A stretch of 64,000 nt of DNA from Paenibacillus apiarius (GTDB lineage Bacteria > Bacillota > Bacilli > Paenibacillales > Paenibacillaceae): NCBI RefSeq assembly GCF_017052585.1, contig NZ_JAFFHZ010000001.1, positions 3,762,001-3,826,000 of the forward strand. Direction: 5' to 3'. Shown here in pieces: positions 52,761 through 60,658 of the stretch (position 1 is its first letter; each line of letters starts with the position of its first letter). The position numbers were made by a program, and so were the translations under genes. Under the pieces are notes generated by a model. It saw nothing but the letters and a program-made list of their open reading frames with translations, ran no database searches and was not told the DNA's origin.

Positions 52761-53867
52761 TTACTCGTACACTTTCACTTCGTTATAGAACGTATCCCGC
52801 TCTATCGGAATGCGGCCGGCCCCTTTGACAAGCCAAATCAACTCATCGCGTGTCAGGCCTTCTGGAGTTAGCGCGCCTGCCGCATGGCTGATTCGCTCCT
52901 TCACGATCGTGCCGTGCACATCCGAAGCGCCGAAAGTGAGCGCCACTTGTGTAAGCTGTGTCCCGATATTGATGAAGTACGCTTTAATGTGCTGAATGTT
53001 ATCCAGCATCAGACGGCTAATCGCGATCGTTTTCAAATCCTCGTACGCCGAATTGCGGCGTTTGATGCTAGCCTTCGGACTCTTCGGCTGCATGGAGAGC
53101 GGGATGAACACGAGGAATCCGTTCGTCTCGTCCTGCAGCTCACGAATCTTAATCATGTGGCTTACGCGATCTTCATGCGATTCGATGGCGCCGTACAGCA
53201 TCGTCGTGTGCGTCTTCATGCCGAGCTTGTGCGCAGTGCGATGCACCTCCAAGTAACGGTCTACGCCCGCTTTCTCGACACGCATCTTCTTGCGGTACTC
53301 GTCCGACAAAATTTCAGCGCCGCCGCCTGTCAAGGATTGGAGCCCCGCATCCATCAATTGGCGCAGCACTTCCTCGATGCTCAAGCCGCTAATGCGTGTA
53401 TAGAAATCAATTTCCGCCGCAGTATATGCCTTGAGCGTCACATTCGGATAGGTCTGATTGAGAATGCGCAAGGAGTCCACATAGTATTGGAACGGAACGT
53501 GCGGGTTGTGTCCGCCTACGATGTGGAATTCGCGCACGTCAGGATGAATATGCTGATCCACATAGTTGATCATTTCCTGTCCGGACAGCGTGTACGATCC
53601 GTCTTCGCCTTGATCACGGCGGAAATTGCAAAATGCGCAGTGCGCTTCGCAGACATTCGTGAAGTAGAGCGACATATTTTCTATAAAGTACACTTTTTTA
53701 CCGTTTTTGCGCAGATTCGCAAGGTTGGCCAATTGACCTAAGGTTAACAAATCGTCTGTCTCGTATAAATAGACGCCGTCTTCCAGCGTCAAACGTTCAC
53801 CGCGTTCGACTTTATCCGCGATTGCAGCCATGCGGGCATCCGCATGTCGTGTCATGACTGTGGTCAT
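52761..53867 (-). CDS. mqnE: Aminofutalosine synthase MqnE (radical SAM)
   Basis: A 368-residue radical SAM enzyme that joins the enolpyruvyl benzoate intermediate with SAM to make aminofutalosine, the second step of futalosine-route menaquinone synthesis. The cluster motif is CEAHCAFC near residue 65, followed by HIVGGHNPHVPFQYY and GGGAEILSDEYRKK. The frame is open to 53963, but ATG 53867 has AAAGGAGG 7 bp upstream. No other mqn gene is adjacent. The leader contains a terminator-like hairpin. Confidence 0.92.
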   Translation of the reverse strand: MTTVMTRHADARMAAIADKVERGERLTLEDGVYLYETDDLLTLGQLANLANLRKNGKKVYFIENMSLYFTNVCEAHCAFCNFRRDQGEDGSYTLSGQEMINYVDQHIHPDVREFHIVGGHNPHVPFQYYVDSLRILNQTYPNVTLKAYTAAEIDFYTRISGLSIEEVLRQLMDAGLQSLTGGGAEILSDEYRKKMRVEKAGVDRYLEVHRTAHKLGMKTHTTMLYGAIESHEDRVSHMIKIRELQDETNGFLVFIPLSMQPKSPKASIKRRNSAYEDLKTIAISRLMLDNIQHIKAYFINIGTQLTQVALTFGASDVHGTIVKERISHAAGALTPEGLTRDELIWLVKGAGRIPIERDTFYNEVKVYE

Positions 53868-53969
53868 ACACAGGCCTCCTTTGTTATTCATGCCTTGCAT
53901 AGGTGATGGCAAATTTGCGAATGGCACTATGAAGCATGTCCGGTATTCGTCTTTGGTCTCCAAACAAAA

Positions 53970-53999
53970 TAAAAACTCCGCGGCGGAGACGTTCCGTCG
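53970..53999 (-). terminator. Terminator-like hairpin in the mqnE leader
   Basis: On the minus strand CTCCG-CCG-CGGAG (53976-53988) is followed by TTTTTATTTT, between the promoter at 54040-54068 and the start at 53867. A longer alternative pairs CTCCGACGG with CCGCGGAG. This suggests attenuation; no ligand-binding fold was recognised. Confidence 0.5.
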
Positions 54000-54039
54000 G
54001 AGATTGCAGTGAAACGTATCACATTAGCTAGTCATTTCC

Positions 54040-54068
54040 ATTATACTCTTGCCTCTCAGATGGGGCAA
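54040..54068 (-). promoter_or_regulatory. Sigma-A promoter of mqnE
   Basis: Minus strand: TTGCCC (54068-54063), 17 bp, TATAAT (54045-54040). Confidence 0.65.
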
Positions 54069-54115
54069 TACATGAGAGGATCTGGTAGGGTGTATTTTCC
54101 ATAAACTTCGTTCTC

Positions 54116-54144
54116 TTGTATCTGCCAAGCCGGATGGTTATACT
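54116..54144 (+). promoter_or_regulatory. Sigma-A promoter of the IscA-like gene
   Basis: TTGTAT (54116-54121), 17 bp, TATACT (54139-54144); 23 bp before the ATG. Confidence 0.65.
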
Positions 54145-54167
54145 TAGAAATACGAGGAGGGATTAGA

Positions 54168-54527
54168 ATGATTACAATCAGCGATACTGCGGTTGAAAAA
54201 ATACAAGAAATGCTGGCTCAAGAAGAAAATGAGGGACTGTTCCTTCGTCTGGGCGTGCGCCCGGGCGGTTGCAGCGGCTTCTCCTACGGAATGGGCTTTG
54301 ATGACGAAGAGAGCGAAGCGGACGTTCATATGGAAGTGAGCGGCATGAAAATCGTCATTGATAAAGAAAGCATGCCATATTTGAATGGCCTCGTTATTGA
54401 CTTTAAAGAATCCGGCATGTCGGGCGGATTTACGATCGACAATCCGAACGCCATTGCAACATGCGGGTGCGGCTCAAGCTTCCGTACGGCGAAGGACGAG
54501 GGCAAAGCGGAGAAATGCGACGATTAA
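54168..54527 (+). CDS. yutM: HesB/IscA-family Fe-S protein (YutM/ErpA-like)
   Basis: A 119-residue A-type Fe-S carrier. The three ligand cysteines are visible: one in PGGCSGFSYGM near residue 35 and two in CGCGSSF near 99. It would accept clusters from the SUF system and pass them on. AGGAGGATTAG precedes the ATG. It is monocistronic between its own promoter and a strong terminator. Confidence 0.93.
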   Translation: MITISDTAVEKIQEMLAQEENEGLFLRLGVRPGGCSGFSYGMGFDDEESEADVHMEVSGMKIVIDKESMPYLNGLVIDFKESGMSGGFTIDNPNAIATCGCGSSFRTAKDEGKAEKCDD

Positions 54528-54548
54528 GCGCGGGACAGTTAATGGCAG

Positions 54549-54597
54549 ACCTCTCTAATGGTTAATGTTGATATTAATCATTAGAGAGGTTTTTTAA
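54549..54597 (+). terminator. Terminator after the IscA-like gene
   Basis: ACCTCTCTAATG and CATTAGAGAGGT are exact complements, then six T. Confidence 0.93.
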
Positions 54598-54677
54598 TTT
54601 GAATAGCATATGGTCTCGTGTTCTATAATAAGTTGAACTATTGAATTTCTTGATTAAAGTTTTCCCCTTCGGTCAGT

Positions 54678-54936
54678 AACAACGATTCAGCATCGCCAGG
54701 ACGCTCTATGGTGTGGTCGAATGGTTGTTATAATAGCGGGAGGGAGGGTCTCCAACTGCAATTATGCATTTGAGAGTACCTTACTCACGCCGTTCGTCAA
54801 GCTGGACTGCAATCGTGCAGTTCATTTTCATATAATTGCATAGATAGTGGTAGTCTCCTCGCTTTGCAATGCACATTTGCAGTTCAAACGCCGAAAAAGG
54901 CGGTATTTCGCCAAAACAACTGCACATTAGCAGTTC
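54678..54936. repeat. Intergenic region with a long hairpin and a palindrome cluster
   Basis: The 583-bp gap 54528-55110 has no gene. An imperfect 52-nt hairpin (AACAACGATTC 54678 with GAATGGTTGTT 54719) is followed by four copies of a palindrome close to AACTG-N8-CAGTT: near 54753 (degenerate right arm), 54805 (GACTGCAATCGTGCAGTT), 54874 (degenerate left arm) and 54918 (AACTGCACATTAGCAGTT). The IS element target at 23.1/24.7 kb is a fifth copy. A GCCG-A5-GGCGG-type hairpin lies between the last two. From 54937 to 55110 I see nothing further. Confidence 0.6.
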
Positions 54937-55110
54937 GTCGGCTTGTTAACTTGCGTCTCTGCTTGCTTGCCCAGCATCTTCGGTTGTTCTGCCGCTTTAT
55001 TGCCGAGCAGCCTGCTGCGAGTCCAGTGAAATCTTTGTCATAGATTCAGATAACGCTGAAAGCTTACATTATAATGCTTGCGAAAGAGGAAACCCGTTAG
55101 TGAAAACCTG

Positions 55111-55509
55111 CTATTCTTTTATTTTTTTGCCAAGCAGCACCATAAACCAAATGATAGAAGCGCCTAGTATAGCGTGCCCCAAGCCCGCGATGTGGCTCAA
55201 TCCGTTCATATCCGTTCCGTTTACTTGCAGGATGCCGCGGACCGTCATGGCGATTAAAGTAATCATGAGACCGCCATTATATACGAGATACCACGGACCG
55301 AATGAACGAGTTTCATGGACGCGGAAGCTTTTGGCGAGCAGCGTGAGGATAAGAAAGAAAATGAATCCCAACACCAAAATGTGAGTATGCAACGGTTTGA
55401 GTGTCGTGTATGCCGTGAAATCGTTTATTTTAGTAAACTCGCGAAAAAAGATACCTGCCACTAATCCGAGAATGGCATAGACAAAAGAAGTTACATATAG
55501 TTTTTTCAA
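55111..55509 (-). CDS. DUF2871 membrane protein
   Basis: A 132-residue protein with four spans and conserved histidines (PLHTHILVLG, SHIAGLGHAIL), typical of DUF2871. The paired His in spans resemble those of small heme- or quinone-handling membrane proteins, but no function is known. The TTG start has AAAGGAGAG upstream. It lies 88 bp after the histidine kinase gene on the same strand, so it may be the output gene of, or co-transcribed with, that two-component system. Confidence 0.82.
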   Translation of the reverse strand: MKKLYVTSFVYAILGLVAGIFFREFTKINDFTAYTTLKPLHTHILVLGFIFFLILTLLAKSFRVHETRSFGPWYLVYNGGLMITLIAMTVRGILQVNGTDMNGLSHIAGLGHAILGASIIWFMVLLGKKIKE

Positions 55510-55597
55510 CGTGATGCTCTCCTTTTCAATTTCATGCGATTATGTATCGCTTGTATGGAGTATAGTCGAGAACTGTGAACTGAAGATGAATGGACGG

Positions 55598-56980
55598 TTA
55601 CAAATCCGGAAGCCTGACTGTAAATGCCGCGCCCGCACCGGCATTGTTAGTCGCACTAACGGTTCCTTCGTGCAATTCAACGATTCGTTTCACGATAGAC
55701 AATCCGAGTCCGGTTCCGTGGGTATTTCCCTTTCGTTTGTCGTACTTGTAAAAACGGTCAAATAAATAGGGAAGCGCCTCAGCGGGAATTCCTTCGCCCG
55801 TATCCGAAAATATCACCTCTACTTCATGCAGCAGTTTTCTACATTTTATATGGAGCTGTCCTCCGGGTGCAGTGAATTTGATCCCATTGCTGAGCAGATT
55901 GCTCCAGACTTGATGAAGCAGGCCCGCATCACCTGGAATGATGACTTCTTCAAGCTCCAAGTCCAGCTGTAAATCTTTCTCGCTCCATAATGGCTCCTGA
56001 ACGATTATGATCTGTCTCAGCTGCTCATCCAAGCGAAAGGGGGCGCGCTTCAACGATTCTTTTCCCCGCTCCAGCGCAGCAAGCGTCAAAAGCTGACGTC
56101 CCAGACCGGACAGCCGCGAGCTCTCATCGTCGATAATCTGCAAATACTTCCGCTCTTGCTCCGGCGGGAGCGGATGATCCAACAGCTGTCGGGCCAAGCC
56201 TCGAATGGAAGTGAGCGGAGATTGGATTTCATGTGACACGTTCGCCACGAATTGCTTCTGCATGGCGTCCACTTGTCCCAGTACGGCTGCCATGCGGGTA
56301 AATCTGCGCGCCAGCACGCCGATTTCATCTTTGCGTGTAATGTCGAGCCGGACGTCATAGTTTCCATTTTCCAGCTTCATCGTCGCGTCGGTGAGCCGAT
56401 GGAGGGGACGCACGAGATATCGCGTTTTGATGGCGATCAGCACAAGGCTGATGACGAAGGTGCCGATGAGCAGGACAGCGACTAGTATGCGCACTTCTTC
56501 GGTCTGCTGCACCATATCAGGCCGCACGAACAAGGCATGTCTTGCGCCAGCGAGCTCGACCGGAGTTCCATAGCTTAGCTCGAGACGGTTCTCGAATACG
56601 GTTGGAACAAACCAGCTTTGCTTGTGGATACGCATGCCTTGATAGGTGCCGCCTTGCAACACGGTGTCGATAATTGCGGGCGACAAAGATACGTTATCGA
56701 ATGCTCTTCCATACGTCTTGATGTGTCCGGCCTCGTCGATGACATAGAGCTGATACCCGAGCTTCGACAATGAACCGAGCAGTTCGTCGACAGAAGAGGG
56801 GCTGCCGGTCATCTGTTCGCCTAGTTCGGAAAGCGCAGAACCGACTTTTTCCATTTTTTGTTCGTAATTATCGGTTAGGGTGTGGCTATATGCAAAATTA
56901 GCTGCGAAAAAGGCGGCGGTAAAGCTGACGATCACGATGACGGCGGAAAACAGGACAATGCGCGTATATAACGTGTTCAT
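55598..56980 (-). CDS. Sensor histidine kinase, HssS-like
   Basis: A 460-residue membrane kinase. Spans at about 8-29 and 165-187 enclose an extracellular sensor; then HAMP, the phospho-His in ANVSHEIQSPLTSI near residue 249, the N box in SNGIKFTAPGG, and G boxes in DTGEGIPAEA and HGTGLGLSIV. The sensor start (LYTRIVLFSAV), the phrase ALFVRPDM before span 2 and LGQVDAMQKQFV before the His closely recall staphylococcal HssS, the heme sensor. The heme-efflux pair HrtAB is not here. It overlaps the regulator gene by 4 bp. Confidence 0.9.
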   Translation of the reverse strand: MNTLYTRIVLFSAVIVIVSFTAAFFAANFAYSHTLTDNYEQKMEKVGSALSELGEQMTGSPSSVDELLGSLSKLGYQLYVIDEAGHIKTYGRAFDNVSLSPAIIDTVLQGGTYQGMRIHKQSWFVPTVFENRLELSYGTPVELAGARHALFVRPDMVQQTEEVRILVAVLLIGTFVISLVLIAIKTRYLVRPLHRLTDATMKLENGNYDVRLDITRKDEIGVLARRFTRMAAVLGQVDAMQKQFVANVSHEIQSPLTSIRGLARQLLDHPLPPEQERKYLQIIDDESSRLSGLGRQLLTLAALERGKESLKRAPFRLDEQLRQIIIVQEPLWSEKDLQLDLELEEVIIPGDAGLLHQVWSNLLSNGIKFTAPGGQLHIKCRKLLHEVEVIFSDTGEGIPAEALPYLFDRFYKYDKRKGNTHGTGLGLSIVKRIVELHEGTVSATNNAGAGAAFTVRLPDL

Positions 56981-57657
56981 GCATCGCGTACCTCCAATTT
57001 GTATCCTAATCCCCGGATGGTGACGATGTGAAAGTCGCTGCCGCTGTCGTGAAACCGTTCGCGCAGCCGCTTGATATGTACGTCAATCGTGCGGGCATCG
57101 CCCTCGTAGTTGCTGCCCCATATCCAATCGAGCAATTGATCCCGCGTAAAGATACGGCCAGGGTAGGCGGCCATTTGGGCGAGCAGCTCAAATTCTTTGC
57201 GCGGCAGCACGTGCTCCTGCCCGTTTACCATTACGGTATAACTCAGTCTGTCGATTACGGTATGCGGAAATCGTATCATCGAATCCGACACAATCTGATA
57301 TCTTCGCAACAAGGCTTTCATGCGGAAAAGCAGTTCTTTCGGTTCAAATGGCTTGACCATATAGTCATCGGTTCCTGCCGCAAATCCCGTTTCTTTATCT
57401 TCCAGCTCGCCCAAGGCGGTCAGGAGAATGACGGGAATATCGTAGGACGTCCTAATTTCAGAGCAGAGCGCCCAGCCGTCTTTAACCGGCATCATCACAT
57501 CGACGATCGCGATATGGACGGTCTCCCGCTGCAAGATGTCCGCAGCCGCCTGTCCATCGGCTGCTTCGAGCACATGATACTGTTCCGATTCAAGAACGAG
57601 GCGCAGCAGGGCACGGATATTCGGATCGTCGTCTGCTGCTAGCACATTGATTTTCAT
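56977..57657 (-). CDS. OmpR-family response regulator, HssR-like
   Basis: A 226-residue regulator. The receiver has the acidic pair DDD (9-11), phospho-Asp in VDVMMPVKDGW near residue 53, Thr in LLTALG and Lys in VKPFEPKEL. The C-terminal winged helix has GRIFTRDQLLDWIWGSNYEGDARTIDVH. The patterns match HssR of the heme-response system more closely than PhoP/WalR, so heme stress is a reasonable guess. GGAGGTTGTAATAT precedes the ATG. It is co-transcribed with the kinase downstream. Confidence 0.92.
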   Translation of the reverse strand: MKINVLAADDDPNIRALLRLVLESEQYHVLEAADGQAAADILQRETVHIAIVDVMMPVKDGWALCSEIRTSYDIPVILLTALGELEDKETGFAAGTDDYMVKPFEPKELLFRMKALLRRYQIVSDSMIRFPHTVIDRLSYTVMVNGQEHVLPRKEFELLAQMAAYPGRIFTRDQLLDWIWGSNYEGDARTIDVHIKRLRERFHDSGSDFHIVTIRGLGYKLEVRDA

Positions 57658-57721
57658 ATATTACAACCTCCTGGAGAATACAATCTTATGATATCCGCCG
57701 CCAACTGCGGTTATAACGAAT

Positions 57722-57759
57722 GAAATCCTTGCTATCCACAAGCGGATACCAAGGATTTC
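57722..57759. terminator. Perfect hairpin without T tract
   Basis: GAAATCCTTG-C-TATCC and GGATA-C-CAAGGATTTC form a long stem (two symmetric mismatches opposite C), between the small membrane gene and the response regulator. No clear T run follows on either strand, so termination is uncertain. Confidence 0.5.
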
Positions 57760-57768
57760 GGGACGTAG

Positions 57769-57975
57769 CTACATAAACGTCTTATTAATCATGATGGAGA
57801 TAAGATAGAAGCAAAATAAGGAGAAGAGCCAGCAACCTATCCCCAAAACTCGTTTCTGCTTCTTCCAAAATTGAAATCCGATCGCCAATATCCCCACATT
57901 CACGAGCACTAACACAACGGACATGGATACGATGGCTATCCAATATAATACTTGAAATACAGCTGCGGTAGTCAT
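57769..57975 (-). CDS. Small membrane protein, unknown
   Basis: A 68-residue protein with two spans (VLYWIAIVSMSVVLVLVNVG and GIGCWLFSLFCFYLISIMI) joined by a short basic loop (FWKKQKRV). I do not recognise a family. The frame is open to 58068 with several internal ATGs. I choose ATG 57975 because GGGAG lies 8 bp before it. Function unknown. Confidence 0.55.
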   Translation of the reverse strand: MTTAAVFQVLYWIAIVSMSVVLVLVNVGILAIGFQFWKKQKRVLGIGCWLFSLFCFYLISIMINKTFM

Positions 57976-58183
57976 GACGGTCGCTCCCATCTTCATAAAT
58001 GCGTAACTCATCATTTCTTCATTCATCTTATACGATACCATCCGAAACTTGGAAAAGACAAGCATCAAAGCTTCTCATTCTACTCTAGTCTATTGAAATA
58101 AGGCTGAAGCCGTGGACAATCATACAAGAATAGCGAAAGTCCTGTGAGTATGTATAAGTATAATGACGAAAGGGGATGTGCGC

Positions 58184-58846
58184 ATGGAAAGCAGACAACT
58201 GGCCAGCAAGTGGCTGAAGACCGAGGCGCTATTGTCGGATGCCCGCGCGGCCGCCCATATTCCGGCGACACGCATATATAATTCATCCAACCTGCACCAA
58301 ATGCTGAATCAGTACGGCTTTGTCGTCATCAAGCCGGTCGTGGGCGGCGGCGGGGCGGGTGTCATTAAAGTGACAAAGGAAGGAGCGACCTACCGGCACA
58401 CATACATGTCGCGTACCAAGTCTTTTAACGACTTTGACGCCTTGATGCGCTCGTTAGCTTCCGTAAAGAGAAAGCGAACGTATTTGATTCAACGCGGCAT
58501 TCAGTTGGCGGCAGTCGGCGGCCGCCCTATCGATTATCGCGTCAAAGTTGTCAAGACGAACGGACAATGGGTATTTCGCTCCATGGTAGGAAGAGTGGCG
58601 CGGAAGGGGCTATTTGTGACGAACTTGTGCAAAGGCGGCTCGATGCTTACTGCGGCCCAGGGCATCGGGCGTTCGCTATCCGGACGTCAAGTGCGCTCGA
58701 AAAAAAGCGAAATGCGGCAGTTGACCCGGTTGTGCACAAGTATTTTGGAAGGCAAGTATCCGGGAATCGGACAGCTCGGGTTTGATTACGGCATCGATCG
58801 CTCGGGCCGAATTTGGATATTTGAAGTGAATACGCGTCCACAATAG
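58184..58846 (+). CDS. YheC/YheD-type ATP-grasp protein
   Basis: A 220-residue protein equal to the ATP-grasp part of the YheC/YheD family of Bacillus spore-associated proteins. FVVIKPVVGGGGAGVIKV near residue 45 is the nucleotide loop, and the C-terminal IWIFEVNTRPQ holds the Glu and Asn metal ligands. It is much shorter than YheC or YheD (over 350 residues), lacking their N-terminal domain. It may link amino acids or similar in the spore coat. ATG 58184 follows AAAGGGG. The 5' end overlaps nothing; sda lies downstream. Confidence 0.82.
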   Translation: MESRQLASKWLKTEALLSDARAAAHIPATRIYNSSNLHQMLNQYGFVVIKPVVGGGGAGVIKVTKEGATYRHTYMSRTKSFNDFDALMRSLASVKRKRTYLIQRGIQLAAVGGRPIDYRVKVVKTNGQWVFRSMVGRVARKGLFVTNLCKGGSMLTAAQGIGRSLSGRQVRSKKSEMRQLTRLCTSILEGKYPGIGQLGFDYGIDRSGRIWIFEVNTRPQ

Positions 58847-58952
58847 CGGTGTTGTCAGGCAAATCTAGTTTGCTATTACTATATGATAGATTCCATTTGT
58901 TGTGCTAGGCTAATTGATTAAAGATTTTTATTATAGACACGCCAAAAAAGGG

Positions 58953-59051
58953 TGTGCATAAGCATATCCACATCATCCCCATTGGTATAAAACGATTTTC
59001 GACGGTTATCAACAATTTAACCACAATTTTTCCACAGTCGCCTGTGGATAA
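58953..59051. promoter_or_regulatory. Cluster of six DnaA boxes upstream of sda
   Basis: Against TTATNCACA: 58953-58961 (minus, TTATGCACA, exact), 58964 ATATCCACA, 59006 TTATCAACA, 59017 TTAACCACA, 59028 TTTTCCACA (each one mismatch) and 59043-59051 (minus, TTATCCACA, exact). The last ends 9 bp before the sda -35. In B. subtilis DnaA controls sda transcription through such boxes. Confidence 0.8.
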
Positions 59052-59060
59052 TGGAAACGC

Positions 59061-59090
59061 TTGTTCTATTTTTTGCACCCGTGCTATGAT
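59061..59090 (+). promoter_or_regulatory. Promoter of sda
   Basis: TTGTTC (59061-59066), 18 bp, TATGAT (59085-59090), placed between the DnaA boxes and the gene. Confidence 0.6.
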
Positions 59091-59130
59091 GAGAACGGAC
59101 AGGAAACATTTAGGAAAGGTTGTGATTGAG

Positions 59131-59280
59131 ATGGCTTTGCTTTCCGACGAGCTGCTTATGGATTCCTATGAGCAAGCAATCCAGCTCCAATTGGACGATG
59201 AATTCATCGCTTTGCTGCTTAAGGAAATTCGAAGACGCCGCCTTCATCCGACCCTCTTCCAGAAGCCGGTACGCAGATAG
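59131..59280 (+). CDS. sda: Sporulation checkpoint inhibitor Sda
   Basis: A 49-residue protein, MALLSDELLMDSYEQAIQ..., matching the Sda pattern LSDELLIESYxKA...LxxDFIxLIxxEIxRR of B. subtilis. Sda is a helical hairpin that binds histidine kinases such as KinA and blocks the Spo0A phosphorelay when replication is starting or damaged. ATG 59131 lies 11 bp after AGGAAAGG; the longer frame from 58954 runs through the DnaA boxes and promoter and is not used. The control region supports the assignment. Confidence 0.9.
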   Translation: MALLSDELLMDSYEQAIQLQLDDEFIALLLKEIRRRRLHPTLFQKPVRR

Positions 59281-59304
59281 AATGGCCGGAGCTTTGCCGT
59301 GACT

Positions 59305-59559
59305 TTACTCCCAAGCCATTCCATTGATATGCATCATGGTATGGCAATGCTCACAGTACACGATATGCAAGCATGTGTCGTTTGTAGAACCGTCTGCCTG
59401 CAATGTGAATTGAGCATCGGATCGGTCATCCGGTTGATAGGGAGCGTAAGGTCCCAAATAATCTTCCAGTTTGCCCCTGTCGATGGCTGGGTTCAAACAG
59501 TTCGAACATTGAAACGCAGGACTGATTATGCCGTTGCATAGTGGACAAACATGAAACAA
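59305..59559 (-). CDS. Small zinc-ribbon protein
   Basis: An 84-residue protein with three CxxC pairs: HVCPLCNG at the start, FQCSNCLN near residue 18, and VYCEHCHTMMH near 67. Two of the pairs probably bind one zinc. The family is conserved in Paenibacillus-like genomes but has no function known to me. TTG 59559 is preceded by GGAGGCGGATA, and that site sits in the loop of a hairpin (59558-59605). Confidence 0.75.
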   Translation of the reverse strand: MFHVCPLCNGIISPAFQCSNCLNPAIDRGKLEDYLGPYAPYQPDDRSDAQFTLQADGSTNDTCLHIVYCEHCHTMMHINGMAWE

Positions 59560-59605
59560 GGGTATCCGCCTCCATTAAATAAAGATGTAGGAGTAGGATA
59601 CCCTT
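59558..59605. terminator. Hairpin AAGGGTATCC/GGATACCCTT
   Basis: Exact 10-bp arms. On the minus strand it follows the yumC gene by about 45 bp and ends GTTTC, so it may terminate yumC, while its loop carries the ribosome site of the zinc-ribbon gene and its arm overlaps that start codon. Confidence 0.55.
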
Positions 59606-59650
59606 TCTTTCGTTCTATCATGAAATTGGAATGCTCGTCTGCATCCTTTG

Positions 59651-60658
59651 TTACATCTTCATGTTGCTGCTGTGTCCCGGAGACAGCTTCGCTGTCGGAT
59701 CAATGTACACTTTCGCGTTATTGATTGCCGTCGGCGCTTCACCGAAACCTACGGCGATAAGCTTCAGCTTGCCGGGATAGGTCGTCACGTCACCGGCTGC
59801 GAAGATGCCTGTAATATTCGTTTCCATACGGGAATCGACTACAATGGATCCGCCCTCAATCGTAAGGCCCCACTCAGAGATCGGGCCAAGGGATGATACG
59901 AAACCAAAGTTAACAATGACGGCATCGATATCGATGTCAAGCGATTCTTTCGTCTTCGTATCCGCAATCGTAACGCGTTCGATACGGCCGGCCTCGCCGT
60001 GAAGGTGCGTAATCTCTTTTGGTGTCAAGATTTGAACCTTGGAGTTCATCAATTGCTCTACGCTGTGCTCGTGCGCACGGAATTTGTCGCGACGGTGAAT
60101 GAGCGTCACTTGCTCCGCAATCGGTTCAAGCATAAGCGCCCAGTCTACCGCAGAGTCGCCGCCGCCGCTGATGAGTACGCGCTGGCCTTTGAATTGCTGC
60201 AGGTCGCTGACAAAATAATGAAGATTCGACTTCTCGTACTGCCCCGCATTCGGCAAATCCAAGCGGCGAGGCTCGAAAGCGCCCACTCCGGCTGTAATAA
60301 TGACCGCCTTCGCTTGATGCACTTCTTTATCTGTAGTTACTTCGAACAGTCGCTCGTCACGTTTCTCTACCCGCAGCACCTTCTCTTCCAAGCGCACATC
60401 GGGATGGAAATGGTCCATCTGCTGTTTTAATTGATTTACGAGCTCTTGCGCCGTTACTTTGGGGAAACCGGCAACGTCGTAAATGTATTTCTCCGGGTAA
60501 AGCGCAGCCAGTTGTCCGCCAAGCTGCGGCATGCTTTCGATTAGTCGAACGGAAGCTTGGCGCATGCCGCCGTAAAATGCGGCAAACATTCCGGCAGGGC
60601 CGCCCCCGATAATTAAAATATCTACTACATCTTGTTGCGATGCAAGTTGAGAATTCAA
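59651..60658 (-). CDS. yumC: Ferredoxin/flavodoxin-NADP+ reductase YumC
   Basis: A 335-residue thioredoxin-reductase-like FNR. FAD motif [14 protein letters not shown] near residue 18, NADPH motif [12 protein letters not shown] near 163 with the following [10 protein letters not shown], and the C-terminal [23 protein letters not shown]. There is no CxxC, which separates it from thioredoxin reductase. It reduces ferredoxin for radical SAM and desaturase-type enzymes. GGAGGTGC precedes the TTG. It is divergent from the NDH-2 gene. Confidence 0.93.
   Translation of the reverse strand: MNSQLASQQDVVDILIIGGGPAGMFAAFYGGMRQASVRLIESMPQLGGQLAALYPEKYIYDVAGFPKVTAQELVNQLKQQMDHFHPDVRLEEKVLRVEKRDERLFEVTTDKEVHQAKAVIITAGVGAFEPRRLDLPNAGQYEKSNLHYFVSDLQQFKGQRVLISGGGDSAVDWALMLEPIAEQVTLIHRRDKFRAHEHSVEQLMNSKVQILTPKEITHLHGEAGRIERVTIADTKTKESLDIDIDAVIVNFGFVSSLGPISEWGLTIEGGSIVVDSRMETNITGIFAAGDVTTYPGKLKLIAVGFGEAPTAINNAKVYIDPTAKLSPGHSSNMKM

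Noticed and set aside
58953-59051. Chromosome replication origin
   Set aside because: DnaA boxes are dense, but dnaA, dnaN and a classic AT-rich unwinding array are absent, and sda with its own promoter follows directly, which explains the boxes.
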